Below, in pieces: positions 1 through 13,849 of a stretch of 64,000 nt of DNA. Under the pieces are notes generated by a model. It had not been told where the DNA came from, made no database searches, and was given only the letters and a program-made list of their open reading frames with translations. The translations under genes were made by a program, and so were the position numbers. Each line of letters opens with the position of its first letter. Positions within the stretch are counted from its first letter, which is position 1. Origin of the DNA: Selaginella tamariscina (taxonomy: Eukaryota; Streptophyta; Lycopodiopsida; Selaginellales; Selaginellaceae); contig PUQB01000169.1 of the NCBI GenBank assembly GCA_003024785.1, forward strand, positions 182,165 to 246,164, given 5' to 3'.

Positions 1-98
1 GTTTAATTAAAAAGATATATAAATTTCTAATTCTTTAGTCACTCTATTGTTATTTTCTTATATGAAATGGTTAGTTATAATTTATTAGTGTCTCTTTA

Positions 99-133
<35 letters not shown>

Positions 134-3100
134 CACACAAATATGTGAATGTGTAGAGAGAGAGAAATCTTTTAATTATTACATATTCTACATGTGATTA
201 TATATATAATAGATATATACATATATAATTATATAGTTGTGTACACACATATATATATGTTTATTTATACAAAAGAATTATTTTTTAAAATTATTTATTA
301 ATTATACTTATAAGGAGATCTTTTCTCTCTAACTCTTTCTTTATCTCTTTATATATATATATATATATAAATTTCTATACACATACATATTAAAGTAATG
401 TTATACATGTATATGTATATAAAATTATAAATATAACATTGTGCATGTTTTTATTAATCTCTTACAAAACTCATGTCATTTTTTAAAGTACATGTTATGC
501 ATATCATTTTTTAAAGTACATGTTATGCATAAAGATAGACACACGTATTTATGTGTCTATGTTATATACGAGAAACACTCAAAAGACTATGCATATTATC
601 CACATTAATGCGTTTGCTAATGTTTTTTTTTACTATGCTATGCGTTTCTTCACCTGTATCTGCTTTTTATTAGAAACTAAAATTATAAAACTTAATTAAT
701 TAATCTTAATACACGTGTTATTGAATTATGCCCAATAGCCATGGCAAAATTGCCCAGTTATTTGGCTACCACCGAAAAAGTCATTTAAGTGCCACATAGA
801 TTATAAATAATAAATAATCAGCAAGTGGAAAACAAACCCATGGTAGAATAAATAATTTTTTTTGTTGGTTGAGGTGGAAAGTGGGCTAGTTTAAATTTTA
901 TTTAAATAATTTTAATTATAAAATGTTATATCATAAAATATGTCTTCAGAATATATACTCTAATTTAATGGCTTATATTAAACTTTCACTATAATTACAA
1001 TAATAATTGCATTCATTATTATATTATAAAACACTATTGAACTATCAACTATACTTATGGCTCCTTATATTTTACCTAAATAAAAGATTTTTTATATTTT
1101 TCCTAAATAAAAGATTTTCACAACCTATAGCTATCTATTAGATTAATCCTTAACCTCAAATTTAATGTGCACCCTTTATACTTTTGTTAAGTCATTTATG
1201 GTATAGTTAGTGATCAAAGTTGTAGGTTTGATAATTAAATGTAAAATGTTTATTATGCCAAATTATTATGGCTACATATGCAAATGCAAAGAAATAAAGA
1301 TACATATTAATAATGTAAGTTAAACAAGGACATCAACTTATTAATATATAAAATCACCAAACATTAGTAAATTTTTATTTATAAGGGTTGTGTATTTAAT
1401 AATAATAAGTGTGGTTATATAATTTTATAATTTTAATGTGTGTTAATAAAACATCTTTACTAAGTGTGTTTTATTTTATAACACTTAATTTAATTTATAA
1501 TTTAATTTATATTAAGATTTACAACCCCAAACCTATAAAAGTAAATAAATTCCTAATTAAATCAAAAATAATAAGTTGTAAATATATTTAAACACATATA
1601 CGTTAATAAAAATTTAAGAACCATTCATTAATGTTCACGTACAAGAAAATATAATTTTAACACATGTTACATGAATAAAAATTATTATAATTTTTTAATT
1701 AAAAATGAAATGATTTCATTTAAAGCTAGAAGACTTTTTTAATTAAATAATTATGTATACATTAATAATATATTTGGTGATTAAGATAATGTCTAGTTTT
1801 TATTTATTGAAAAATTCATAAAGTTATATTATCTAATAAACACGATTTTATTATAAACATTACAGTACTTAGAATTTTATATGATATATTTTTTTGTAAT
1901 TTTATATTCAAAAGTTATGTAATGAATATAATTTTGTTTTGAAATTATTATAACAATTAAATTAAAGTTATATAAAGAATTTATCATTTGTTACCAAAAC
2001 TCTTAAGATACATAAAAAAATCATAAATATTATTTTAATTTATATGCTTTATTTTAAATATTAACTTTTTTCATTATATCCTATTCATTAATTACAATGA
2101 TTGCAAATTCATATTAAAACTATATTTGAATTCATTTATATATTTTCTTTAATAATTACCATATTTATTAAAATATTTGTAAAAAGCTTAATAAATGTCT
2201 TAGTGTAATGACTTTTCTTTTATTAATATTATAAACTTACTTTTTTAATATAAAGTAACGAGATATGTAATTTATTTCACATATTATTTTTCATATGACA
2301 AAGCATAAAATTAATTTATAGTTTAATATTGTCAAAGTGACTAAATAATAAAAGATAATATCCTCTTAAATTTTATATTAATTGCCTTATTAATAAGAAA
2401 GAATAATGTATAATTTATTTTATTTTAGTTTAATATATTTTTAATTAATAACAACAATAACTAAGGATAAATTTAAATATTATAATTCAGTTTCTTAAAA
2501 ATGCATTCTTTTTATCATTTTATGAAAAAGATAATTTTTTAAAGCACTTTTTCATAATTTGTAATAATTTTTTTTTAAGTTTGTCAACTTTGTTATGTGA
2601 CTTATGACAAATTAAATAATATATTCAACGTTAATGTTAAAAATGTTAAAATATATTATAAAACAAAACAATAAACTTAATATTAATACATTATACCTTG
2701 CATTAATTGTTTATCAATTTTTAAAATAAAAAGCAAAAGTTTATAAAATATCTCATTTTACAAAATTAAACACTGAATTTAAAACAAAATCTAATATTTA
2801 TTGTTTTTATTTTTATGATATGTTTTATAAAAAAGTTTTATTTATAAAATAAATAAGAAATATTACCTTTAAAATAATGTGGTTCGCCAATGAATAAAGT
2901 TTTTGACCACATATTCATTAATTTAAAACATTTATTAATTATTTAATTAATATTATTTAAATTAAAAATATACATTTTTATTTTTTAGTTTTTGCTTATA
3001 TATGAATAATGTTGGTACTGTGGTATATTTGGCATAATATTGTCAAGCATATATTATATATATATAATTAATATACTTTTTCATTGTACTCACCTTAATT

Positions 3101-4334
3101 AACAATTGTTAACATTATAAAGCTTAATAAGTAACCAAATTAAATAATATATATAATAAATGTTATTATTTACACATATATACATAATATAAATAGTCTA
3201 TATAAAAGAAAGTATATAATTATGTAAACAATGTATTTTTTAAGGTATATTTGTAAATAAGAGAAATTGTAAGAATATATGTAAATATAACATATTATGT
3301 TTTATTCTTATCATTTTTTAAACAATATTAAGATTCAAATAATTTAATTTAAGAAATATAAATATAAAATATATTAATATATTTTAATACTTTTCATATC
3401 ATATGCATTCCTAATATGGTTTTTATACATTACATTCTTAAGTTTATGTTAATTTTTCCATATTACAGGGTATATTAATTTATAATTATATATAAACCAT
3501 TACGTGTCCATGCATTTTAATAGGATTATTATATATATCATTTTATATCTCATAATACTAAATAATTCTTATTTTGATTTGTAATACAACAACAACAAAT
3601 CCATATGTTATTAGACTTAAATAAATTATTTTTTAAATAAAATTTAACGGTAAAATAAAAATTTAAATAATTTAAAATACATCCTTGATATATTCTAATT
3701 TTTTAATTTAAACGTAAAATAATAACAATAAAAGTATTAATAAATAATATAAAAAATTTAATATGCTACATTTAAATTGTATTTTTTCACATATATATTA
3801 CTATACTTCACATAAAAGAAAAAAAATTCAAAACTTAAATTTCTTATCTCTTACTCAAATTAAAGTTATTGTTAAATATTAAATTAAAATTATCTTTACG
3901 TCACATTACAATGTATTTAAATAATTAACAAATGTGTAACATTTGAGCTACTTGTGATGATATATATATATATATATATATATAAATTTAGTAAGTCTAT
4001 ATCAATTAACATAATTTCCCTGTTTTAACCTAATTTCTTTTTTTTTTGAAAATTTATTTATATTAAATTCCTCACCTAAAGTTTATTATTAACTTGATAA
4101 AATATTATCCAAATAAATTTTGTGATATTTGTGGTGAAGATTAATTAGATAATAAATTTTAATCTTATTAAACAGTATAATTTAAAATATAGGTAGCAAA
4201 TTTAAACATGTGTAAACTACTATCTATATATTTAAGTTTTCTATTTAAAAATTGTAAATTCAGGTATTATTCTTTTACAAAATTATAATTTAATAAAATA
4301 TACATTAACAGTCAGAACCTAATTGTGTTTTTCA
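1..4334. other. AT-rich intergenic region, no gene seen
   Basis: Very AT-rich sequence without any ORF that looks like a protein. It holds simple (TA)n tracts around 103-131 and 3960-3984, a 30-bp tandem duplication at 477-532 and a 26-bp one at about 1072-1125. The stretch 721-890 is a little less AT-rich but encodes nothing recognisable. The promoter and probably a first non-coding exon of the proteasome gene lie at the right end, since a splice acceptor precedes its start codon. Confidence 0.7.
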
Positions 4335-4351
4335 GGGTTCTTGGCTGCGCC
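4331..4351 (+). other. Probable 5'-UTR splice acceptor of the proteasome gene
   Basis: A pyrimidine-rich acceptor ending in ttcag at 4335 lies 16 bases before the start codon. The sequence turns abruptly from about 85 percent AT to GC-rich exactly there, as at an exon border. This implies a non-coding first exon upstream, not identified. Confidence 0.5.
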
Positions 4352-5597
4352 ATGTCTGGGAGCCGCTACGACAGGGCGATCACAGTCTTCTCGCCGGACG
4401 GGCATCTCTTCCAGGTGGAATATGCACAGGAGGCCGTCCGCAAAGGTAACGCCGCCGTTGGAGTCCGTGGAACCGACACCATCGTCTTAGGCGTCGAGAA
4501 GAAATCCACAGCGAAGCTCCAGGACGCCAGGTACATAGTTAGCGGCAATGTCTAGGATAGTCTTCAGTCGATTTATGAAAAAATCCGTAGTCTTCATGAA
4601 ATCTACAAAAATCCCCTATTTTTTCGTGAAATCGATTATCAAAAACGTAATTTTTACGTTTTTCTCATGCAAAATCCCCTCCTACATCCCTGGAAATGGT
4701 GGAGAAATCCATAAAAATCCCTCCATTAGCATAACATTGTATATGCAATTTTAAATAACCACCCAAAGCGAGTTTTACATTGATAGTCACAATATTATAA
4801 GTATTTGACACACACGCACACACAGATTCGGCGTGTGGCAGTGACTTAGATTGACAGTATTGCAGGACAGTGCATAAAATAGTGAGCTTGGACGACCACA
4901 TTGCACTGGCGTTTGCGGGGTTGACAGCTGATGCAAGAGTGCTTGTGAACAGAGCTCGACTTGAATGCCAGAGCTACAGGCTTTCTGTGGAGGACCCTGT
5001 TACAGTAGAGTACATCACACGCTACATTGCTGGACTGCAACAGAAGTACACACAAAGCGGTAACTTTCTCTATATATATGCATATATTATATACTGTGTA
5101 TTTGTATGAACTAAATGTAACTTTATGCAGGAGGTGTGAGGCCATTTGGGATCTCGACTTTGATAATAGGGTTCGATCCACACAAAGGGGCACCTGCTCT
5201 ATACCAGACGGATCCGTCGGGGACATTCTCAGCCTGGAAGGCAAATGCAACTGGTCGCAACTCAAACTCGGTTCGTGAATACCTTGAGAAGAATTACACT
5301 GAGACCTCCGGCATGGACACCGTCAAGCTTGCTGTCCGAGCACTACTTGAAGTATCTCTCTCTTATTTACTTTATATATGTCTAGGTCTATTGGTACTTA
5401 ACTGTGTTTACTACCTCGCATACGCATACATATGGTTTATGTATACATAGATACATCTGTGCTCTCTCTCTCTCACACACACACACATACACATTTATTT
5501 TATATATGTCGAGGTATGAATATAAGATAACATATATACAGGATTAGATTACTAGAAGAAGCCTATGGTTTATGTAGGCATACATACATCTCTCTCA

Positions 5598-5629
<32 letters not shown>

Positions 5630-5832
5630 AAGCTACTTACATGTATGTGTGATTTACAAATACTTGTATATAGGTGGTTGAAAGCGGGGGAAAGAACATA
5701 GAGATTGCGATGATGACGAGAGATGGAGGACTGAGATTACTCGAGGAGTCGGAGATTGAGGAGATCGTTAACGGAATCGAAGCCGAGAAAGCAGCTGCTG
5801 AAGCCGCTAAGAAAGGCCCTGCTAGAGAGTAA
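4352..5832 (+). CDS. PAD1: 20S proteasome subunit alpha type-7 (4 coding exons)
   Basis: Alpha-ring subunit of the 20S proteasome core, which gates entry of unfolded substrates in cytosol and nucleus. Coding exons are 4352-4530, 4866-5059, 5131-5351 and 5674-5832. All junctions are GT-AG and the phases fit, giving about 250 residues, the normal length. The N-terminus carries the alpha-subunit signature ([20 protein letters not shown]); later motifs include [33 protein letters not shown] and the Lys/Ala-rich tail [13 protein letters not shown] chose the ATG at 4352 because it gives the family N-terminus [10 protein letters not shown] clean acceptor (tttttcag, ending 4335) just upstream suggests a leader intron whose first exon I cannot place. 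The gene converges on beta-tubulin, with only about 225 bp between stop codons. Intron 3 holds two copies of a (CT)n(CA)n block. No frame damage is seen. Confidence 0.95.
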
Positions 5833-6057
5833 GATTCATTTTATTAACTAGTAAATTGACAGAGTATTCCCCTAAGTAGTGAGATGCCAAATATAGTTAC
5901 GTATACTCTATCTATCTATATCAAAAAGCATATGCTTCTTGAAGTCGAAACATGTACAAAACTCAACCTCAAGAGTCATACGTCCTTGGTAACTGCTGAA
6001 ACACATGTTTCCATGTTACTCTCTCTCTCTCTCTCTCTCACGCACACGCACGTACCA

Positions 6058-8272
<2,215 letters not shown>

Positions 8273-8277
8273 TTTTT

Positions 8278-8601
8278 CTGAAATAAACATCACATTAATT
8301 AATTTAATTCCATGTTTTTACGATATACATATATACATATATGACTCTATACCATCTAGCGAACATCTGTGTGTTCTACTTAACTCAAGATTACGACCTA
8401 GTTATATGGTATATCTATCGTTCTATTGATATTGATATACTAAACAAATAGGCTTAAATTATACATTAATCAACAATGCAAACATACATAATATAGCCAA
8501 GTATAATGCAACTCGCCTCTCTCACACACACGTGCGCACGCACGCACGCACGCACGCAACGATACTACTATTGTCACACATACATGTATGATATATGTTA
8601 C
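8278..8601 (-). other. Leader (5'-UTR) intron of beta-tubulin
   Basis: On the minus strand a donor (CAAAG|GTAACA, after 8602) and an acceptor (TTTCAG, ending 8278) bracket 324 AT-rich bases, leaving a five-base leader before the ATG. The low-AT stretch from 8602 to about 8840 would then be the first non-coding exon and promoter. This is inferred from splice signals and composition only. Confidence 0.55.
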
Positions 8602-8850
8602 CTTTGCAGGGGGTAGAAGTATACGGGAGGAGAGCTGAAAGAGCGTTCAGGGCAGGTGTTTAAGTGGAAATGTATATTATGAAGAGTTGCTAATGAAAAA
8701 GCTCGGATACGAAAAGAAAGAAACTGGTGCCCCCAGAATCCATGCGACCAGTTGCAATCTCTGCGCGCGACCAGCTGGCGAGCTCCCAAAGGAGGAAGAC
8801 GAGTGACGTGGCATGCCACCAGTCCTACGTGGCCAAACGACTTCAAAGTA
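8602..8850 (-). promoter_or_regulatory. Probable beta-tubulin promoter and first exon, GC-rich island
   Basis: A GC-rich island within AT-rich flanks. It holds two ACGTGGC bZIP-type cores, at about 8806-8812 and 8827-8833, and the 12-bp palindrome GTGGCATGCCAC at 8809-8820. A CpG-rich stretch lies near 8760. Just outside, 8861-8931 contains a tandem duplication of a roughly 37-bp unit. The transcription start is not resolvable. Confidence 0.4.
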
Positions 8851-9287
8851 AACATTAAAACATAGCATTTTGTAATAGTACTGGGTATATACACATAGCA
8901 TTTTGTAATAGTACTGGATATATACACATAGGCACACACTTCAAGTAAAATGCAGATATTTTAGGATTATTAAAATATTAAAAATATATAGTGTACAAGA
9001 TATAAATTTACTATGAACATTAACTCACCACAATTACGCATTTTGAAATACTAGTAACTGCATAGATATGCTTTCCCCACCAAACTTCAGCTCACTGCAC
9101 TGACAAATATGAGAATATATATACACATTAAGTTTTGTGTGTGTGTGTGTGTGATCGAGAGAGAGAAATCTTGTAAAGCTATATATACTGAGAAATATGA
9201 AGTGTTCAGTGTAAAGCAAATAATAAAATATAAAACATATAAGCTGGAAAAACACACGCATGCACGCGTACACACACATACCAGATT

Positions 9288-9611
9288 TCAACTGACTGCG
9301 AGTGCTCGACCTCTGATATCCTGCTGCTGTGGCGTTGTAGTGCCTGGAAACTCACCAATGTCATGGCTGTCTACACTCGAAAGTGGCGCCTCTAACCCCG
9401 CACTAAATTCATTAACACTCTCTTTGTTCTCTTCAAAGTACCCCTCCCTTGCTTTGTCACAATAATCTGCAATCTGTACATAGGAAGTATCGTATCAACG
9501 TGTGTGTATATAACCTATACAATGTATATTTGTATGGGTGTGGGTGGGTGTGTGACAGGGAAGTAAATCTTGGAGAATGTCCCTCTCCCCTCTCCCCTCT
9601 CCTTCCCCCCG

Positions 9612-9646
<35 letters not shown>

Positions 9647-12600
9647 CACGCACCCACACACACAAAGCAAGAACTTACATGATGAGCTAATGACATCCCA
9701 CTCACAGCCGCAGCTTCTAAACTTGCACCAAGAAGCCAATCCCCACAAATCCCGACTCTTGAATGAGGATCGAATATAAAAGGCACCCCAGGGGTATTAG
9801 TTGGAAGAGCTGCTCCCCTATATAGAAACATAAACATTATTACATGATAACATACTTGAATATGTTATGATGATATAAAATCTAAATAATTAAGTTAAAG
9901 GAGAATACCATAGTTGGACACGAGTGTATATTGGAACGGGTAAGGTTCCTTCAGGTATCCCAAGAGCCATCTCAACCCCTTGAAGAACTTCTCGTTTTAC
10001 TCTTTCAGCTTTCACAGTAGGAATGCTTTCCTGCATATTTGTACATTGAAGCCGTATATATACATACGTATAAGTATATAATATATAATTAACACATGTC
10101 TTATTTAATACATACGAACGTAGACAAGAATATAACATCTATATACGGCTACATACATTCATATTCAACACACAGACACGCACACACACGTGTATGTATA
10201 CTTACCTGCGGGACTTTGTGCTTCTTGCCATAAGCTGCAGTACTAAAGAACGTCCAACAATGGGATGTACAAGCGAACCAAGTGCAAGTTTTCGGCCGTT
10301 GTTGGCCATCCATGAAAGTGAGTTTACACCTTCAACAAATGCTCCATCCATAATTAAACCGTCAGTTACACCCTTAGGCTGTGGCAAAGGTTCGTTGAAA
10401 GCAGCTAGAAGTGCCCATATCGAGCTTAACTCTAATCTCTGCAAATCATAACACACATATACATCTACATGTACATCATATATGTTTATATATACATTAA
10501 GTTATTTACCTTCATCTGCTTGGCGACCAGAGGAGCACCGGATGGTGCTAGTAGTCGGTTAGCACATTTCCCTGCAAAACCTTGTAAACTCAATACTTAT
10601 GTACAGGAATGTAAAACACTCGCTGTACATCCACGGTTTACACCTGTGTGTATTATGTATCTGCGACTCTCTGTGTGTGATAAACTAACCATTGTGTGCA
10701 ATAACGACTGCATCAAACTCTCCTTGCTCTAGTCCATTTTCCAAGAGATGCCAGGCTCCACCTTCGGCCATCATAGAACTTATCCAGCATGGTCGCTCAA
10801 CCGTAATTAGGCGTGACTGAAACAACATGTATATGTTTATATACATGTATGCATATACATAGTTAAATATACCCATTATCATGTCATAAACACATACGTT
10901 AGACACAATCAATTTACCTTGGAAACCATGTGATCTGCAAGATGCCGCATGCCATTCGTAGCAACGAATTTAGCTGCGCGAGGTAGTTCCGTAAAATCCC
11001 ATCCCGTAACATCCCACCACCCCCTTCCATTCTCTCACTTCCCTTCAGCAATCCACTGGTCTACGAGCTTCTGGAAACGTGGATCTTTGACTGTGAAATA
11101 CTGTGCAGCATGATCAAAAACCATCTGTTTTCCATGGTGTTGTACTGTGTCCCTTGTACCCATCCTTCCTCCTAGCCCATGTTTACCCTGTGTAAACGCT
11201 TCAGGATTACACACACTTACATCAATGTGTTACGTGCTTCGTGTGGGTCTCGTATATATATGGTCTGTGCCTGAGTACTTACCTCGGACACACACGTGCA
11301 GAGGAAGTAAAAGATTGGAAACAAACAGTGTAATATGTATAAAGTGATGCGATAGCTTGTTAATTATCTATACGTACACATAAACAGAGACATAAAATTG
11401 AAAAACACCATACATACAACTATTATGTAGTGACATAAGTAGAGAACACCATTTATTCCTTAACATATTGCAAATCTCTCTCTCTCTAACAGTCACAAAC
11501 CCACATGCACTCACAGAAACACACACACACATACACATACATACAGATACACGCACACGCACACATAATAGATACCGTGTCAAAAACAGTAGAGCGAATA
11601 CCACGCTCCTCCAGAGTAAGTGCACATACAAGACCAGACATTCCCCCTCCCAGAATTCCAACGCGTGGGTTCTTCCTCAGTGATTGCGGAAGATATACCT
11701 GTGGCATATATATATATATCAAACTCTACGCGTACCAATATGTATAAGTGTGCAGCTTACATGCAGGTTTATATATGATATACCTGCTCCTGAAGTGGTG
11801 GATTCTTCCGATTCCTTCTATCTGAACGGGGATCATCCTCGTCTTCATCTGCTGTGTACCTCCTTGTGCCTTCATCACTTGTCCTACTATACCTCGTGTC
11901 AATATTAGGTGTGTAATTATGTATGTTCATCATTTTGTAAACAGTATACATCTTGTATATTCTGTATAATACTTATATATACCTCCTTCTAGAAAATGAT
12001 TCGCCGTCTAGCTTCCTTCTACCGGACGCTTCCTCTGTGTATACTCTTCGTGTGCTTTGATCACTCATCCTAGCAACTAATGAGTTAAAACATTACAACT
12101 CACTTGACTGCTATCTAACTTGATACAATTCAATATGTATGCACTCATACACACACACACACATAATGCATATCTGAAATGTATATGTTGGCATTTTGCA
12201 ACACACACCTTCTTCGAGTAAATGATTCATCTTTCTTGGCAACCGTTCGACTTGAAGAACCAACTCTTTTACGGCTTGAAGGATTTTGCTCAATTTCATC
12301 TTCATCGTCCATGCTATCTTCATCAGAAAGCATCTCACTTCTCCTTCGAAGCCTCAGTTCATTATCCTCATCCCTGGATATATTCAAGATATCAATATAC
12401 GTACGTATATTTACACAGATATGTATATATACAGATGTATATATACATGTTAATAAACGCATTCGTATATGCATGTATGCTAACCTTCTTCCAGAACTTC
12501 TGGGACTCTTAAAAGATTGTGACTTCGATTTTTTCCCGTTTTGAGCTGCAGATTGCTTGGTTTTCCCAGAAGATGCCCCGTTTTTCCCAGAAGGTACCTC

Positions 12601-12850
12601 AAAATCTCGCTCATCTTCATTGTCAAACTCCATGAACAGTCTCCCGTCCTTTCGTCTACCAATAAGCGACATCTCTCCATCACCATCATCTGTTGGATTT
12701 TTCTGGCTCCTGCCCTCCCAGGAATCCCTCGAAATCCCCTCGTTTCCCCTGGAATCCCCCGAAATCCCCACATTCCACCTCGAGCTGTGCACTTACCCTG
12801 CTATAGAGAATCGATGTCTCGGCAACGCTGCACAATCCCATCGCTCCCAT
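9288..12850 (-). CDS. Renalase-like FAD/NAD(P) oxidoreductase, 13 exons, with small deletions
   Basis: Plant FAD-dependent amine-oxidase-fold protein, probably plastid-targeted by family analogy; the substrate is unknown. Minus-strand exons are 12797-12850, 12485-12702, 12209-12373, 11983-12069, 11784-11892, 11576-11698, 10918-11187, 10690-10816, 10510-10571, 10206-10438, 9909-10030, 9679-9817 and 9288-9473, about 631 residues. The dinucleotide-binding fold is RVGILGGGMSGLVCALTLEE (exon 6), followed by VFDTGKHGLGGRMGTR. Near the C-terminus come NTPGVPFIFDPHSRVGICGD and WLLGASLEAAAVSGM. Residues 20 to 230 are a charged, low-complexity extension encoded by short phase-symmetric exons with similar ends (ESFTRRR, ESFSRRR). 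Damage: exon 7 has an in-frame TGA at 11035-11037, probably from a lost A plus a two-base loss downstream; exon 10 lacks one base in the run at 10262-10264, after which the conserved HCWTFFSTAAYGKKH resumes. The start is uncertain: an in-frame ATG also occurs at 12904. Confidence 0.85.
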
Positions 12851-12856
12851 CCCAAG

Positions 12857-12866
12857 AACCCTAAAC
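12857..12866 (-). promoter_or_regulatory. Telo-box upstream of the oxidoreductase
   Basis: The plus strand reads AACCCTAAAC a few bases upstream of the ATG chosen for this gene. This matches the plant telo-box (AAACCCTAA) common near transcription starts of housekeeping and growth genes. It lies inside the alternative longer N-terminus, so that longer reading may not be used. Confidence 0.4.
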
Positions 12867-13215
12867 TCTCTAAACCCCACATTATCCACTTGTGAACCGT
12901 ACATTATTTAAAAAGTTAATCCTATATCGTGAGATTTTACTCATAATTATTTAACAAATTAACCTTATATCTTATATCATGAGATTTTACGCACACGGTA
13001 AATGCTTGCAGTTAATTTTATTATCAAATAATTTCAATAAGTTTGTAATATTTTTTGTTAAAACTTATATGTGCCCCTGTACTCGATGGCAATGTTAATA
13101 TAAAATAATTTTCTTACATTATAAAGTTAAATATCCTATAAAAGATTATAATGAAATAGAATGAAGTTTATTAAAAATATTATGAATTACCAATTAAATT
13201 TAAATTTTTTATTAC

Positions 13216-13217
<2 letters not shown>

Positions 13218-13304
<87 letters not shown>

Positions 13305-13350
13305 TATGTATATTATATGTATGTATATGTATGTATGTATGTATGTATAT
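13218..13350. repeat. (TA)n followed by (TATG)n microsatellite
   Basis: About 84 bp of nearly pure TA with one ATTAT interruption, then TATG tetranucleotides. Short open frames reading through it on both strands are low-complexity artefacts. Confidence 0.95.
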
Positions 13351-13625
13351 GTGTGTAAGTAAGACAGAATCCAGGTATATATGTAATTTTCCTCTAATCA
13401 AATATTCAAGATTCCCACAAAATAAAGATTTACATACTAATCAAGGCATACTTGTATTTACTTTCACACACACCACACACACACACACACACATCCTACT
13501 TAATATGCGTAATCTTTTTAATTATGAATGAGAGTTCGTATAGAATATATGTTTCAATAACATTTCAGGCTGCATATATAACAGAGGTAATATTACATAT
13601 ATTTATATACAACATATGTATGCCT

Positions 13626-13672
13626 ATATATATATATATATTATATATATATATATATATATAATATAAAAC
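13626..13672. repeat. Palindromic (TA)n tract
   Basis: Two TA runs joined by a TTATAT interruption form a self-complementary stretch of about 45 bp. Confidence 0.8.
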
Positions 13673-13813
13673 AGAATAATAGTCTTATTGAAGAGAAGTT
13701 CCATTTAGGTTCCTATTTTATGTAAAATATGTGGACATGTTAAGCACGTTAGATATCATCAATAAATTTACCTGTTTATTTTAAGATTTTTAAGACCGAT
13801 ATTAAATAATTAA

Positions 13814-13849
13814 CTGCAACCAGATGCTCTACCACTGACCTATACCTCC
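13814..13849 (-). pseudogene. tRNA-Cys(GCA)-like 5' half, truncated
   Basis: Minus strand carries the acceptor 5' strand GGAGGTA, a D-arm with one change (TAGGTCAGTGGTAGAGCA) and the start of the anticodon arm (TCTGGTTGCAG), then the match ends. The related upstream leader is only weakly preserved. It belongs to the same family as the copies at 25398 and 35256. Confidence 0.6.

Noticed and set aside
4325..4351. Upstream in-frame ATG for the proteasome subunit
   Set aside because: It lies across a splice acceptor and would add residues absent from the family.
12541..12895. Pro-rich plus-strand frames of 107-112 codons
   Set aside because: Antisense to exons 1-2 and the C-rich intron 1 of the oxidoreductase.
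13161..13401. Open frames on both strands rich in Ile and Tyr
   Set aside because: They are translations of (TA)n and (TATG)n repeats without any start context or homology.
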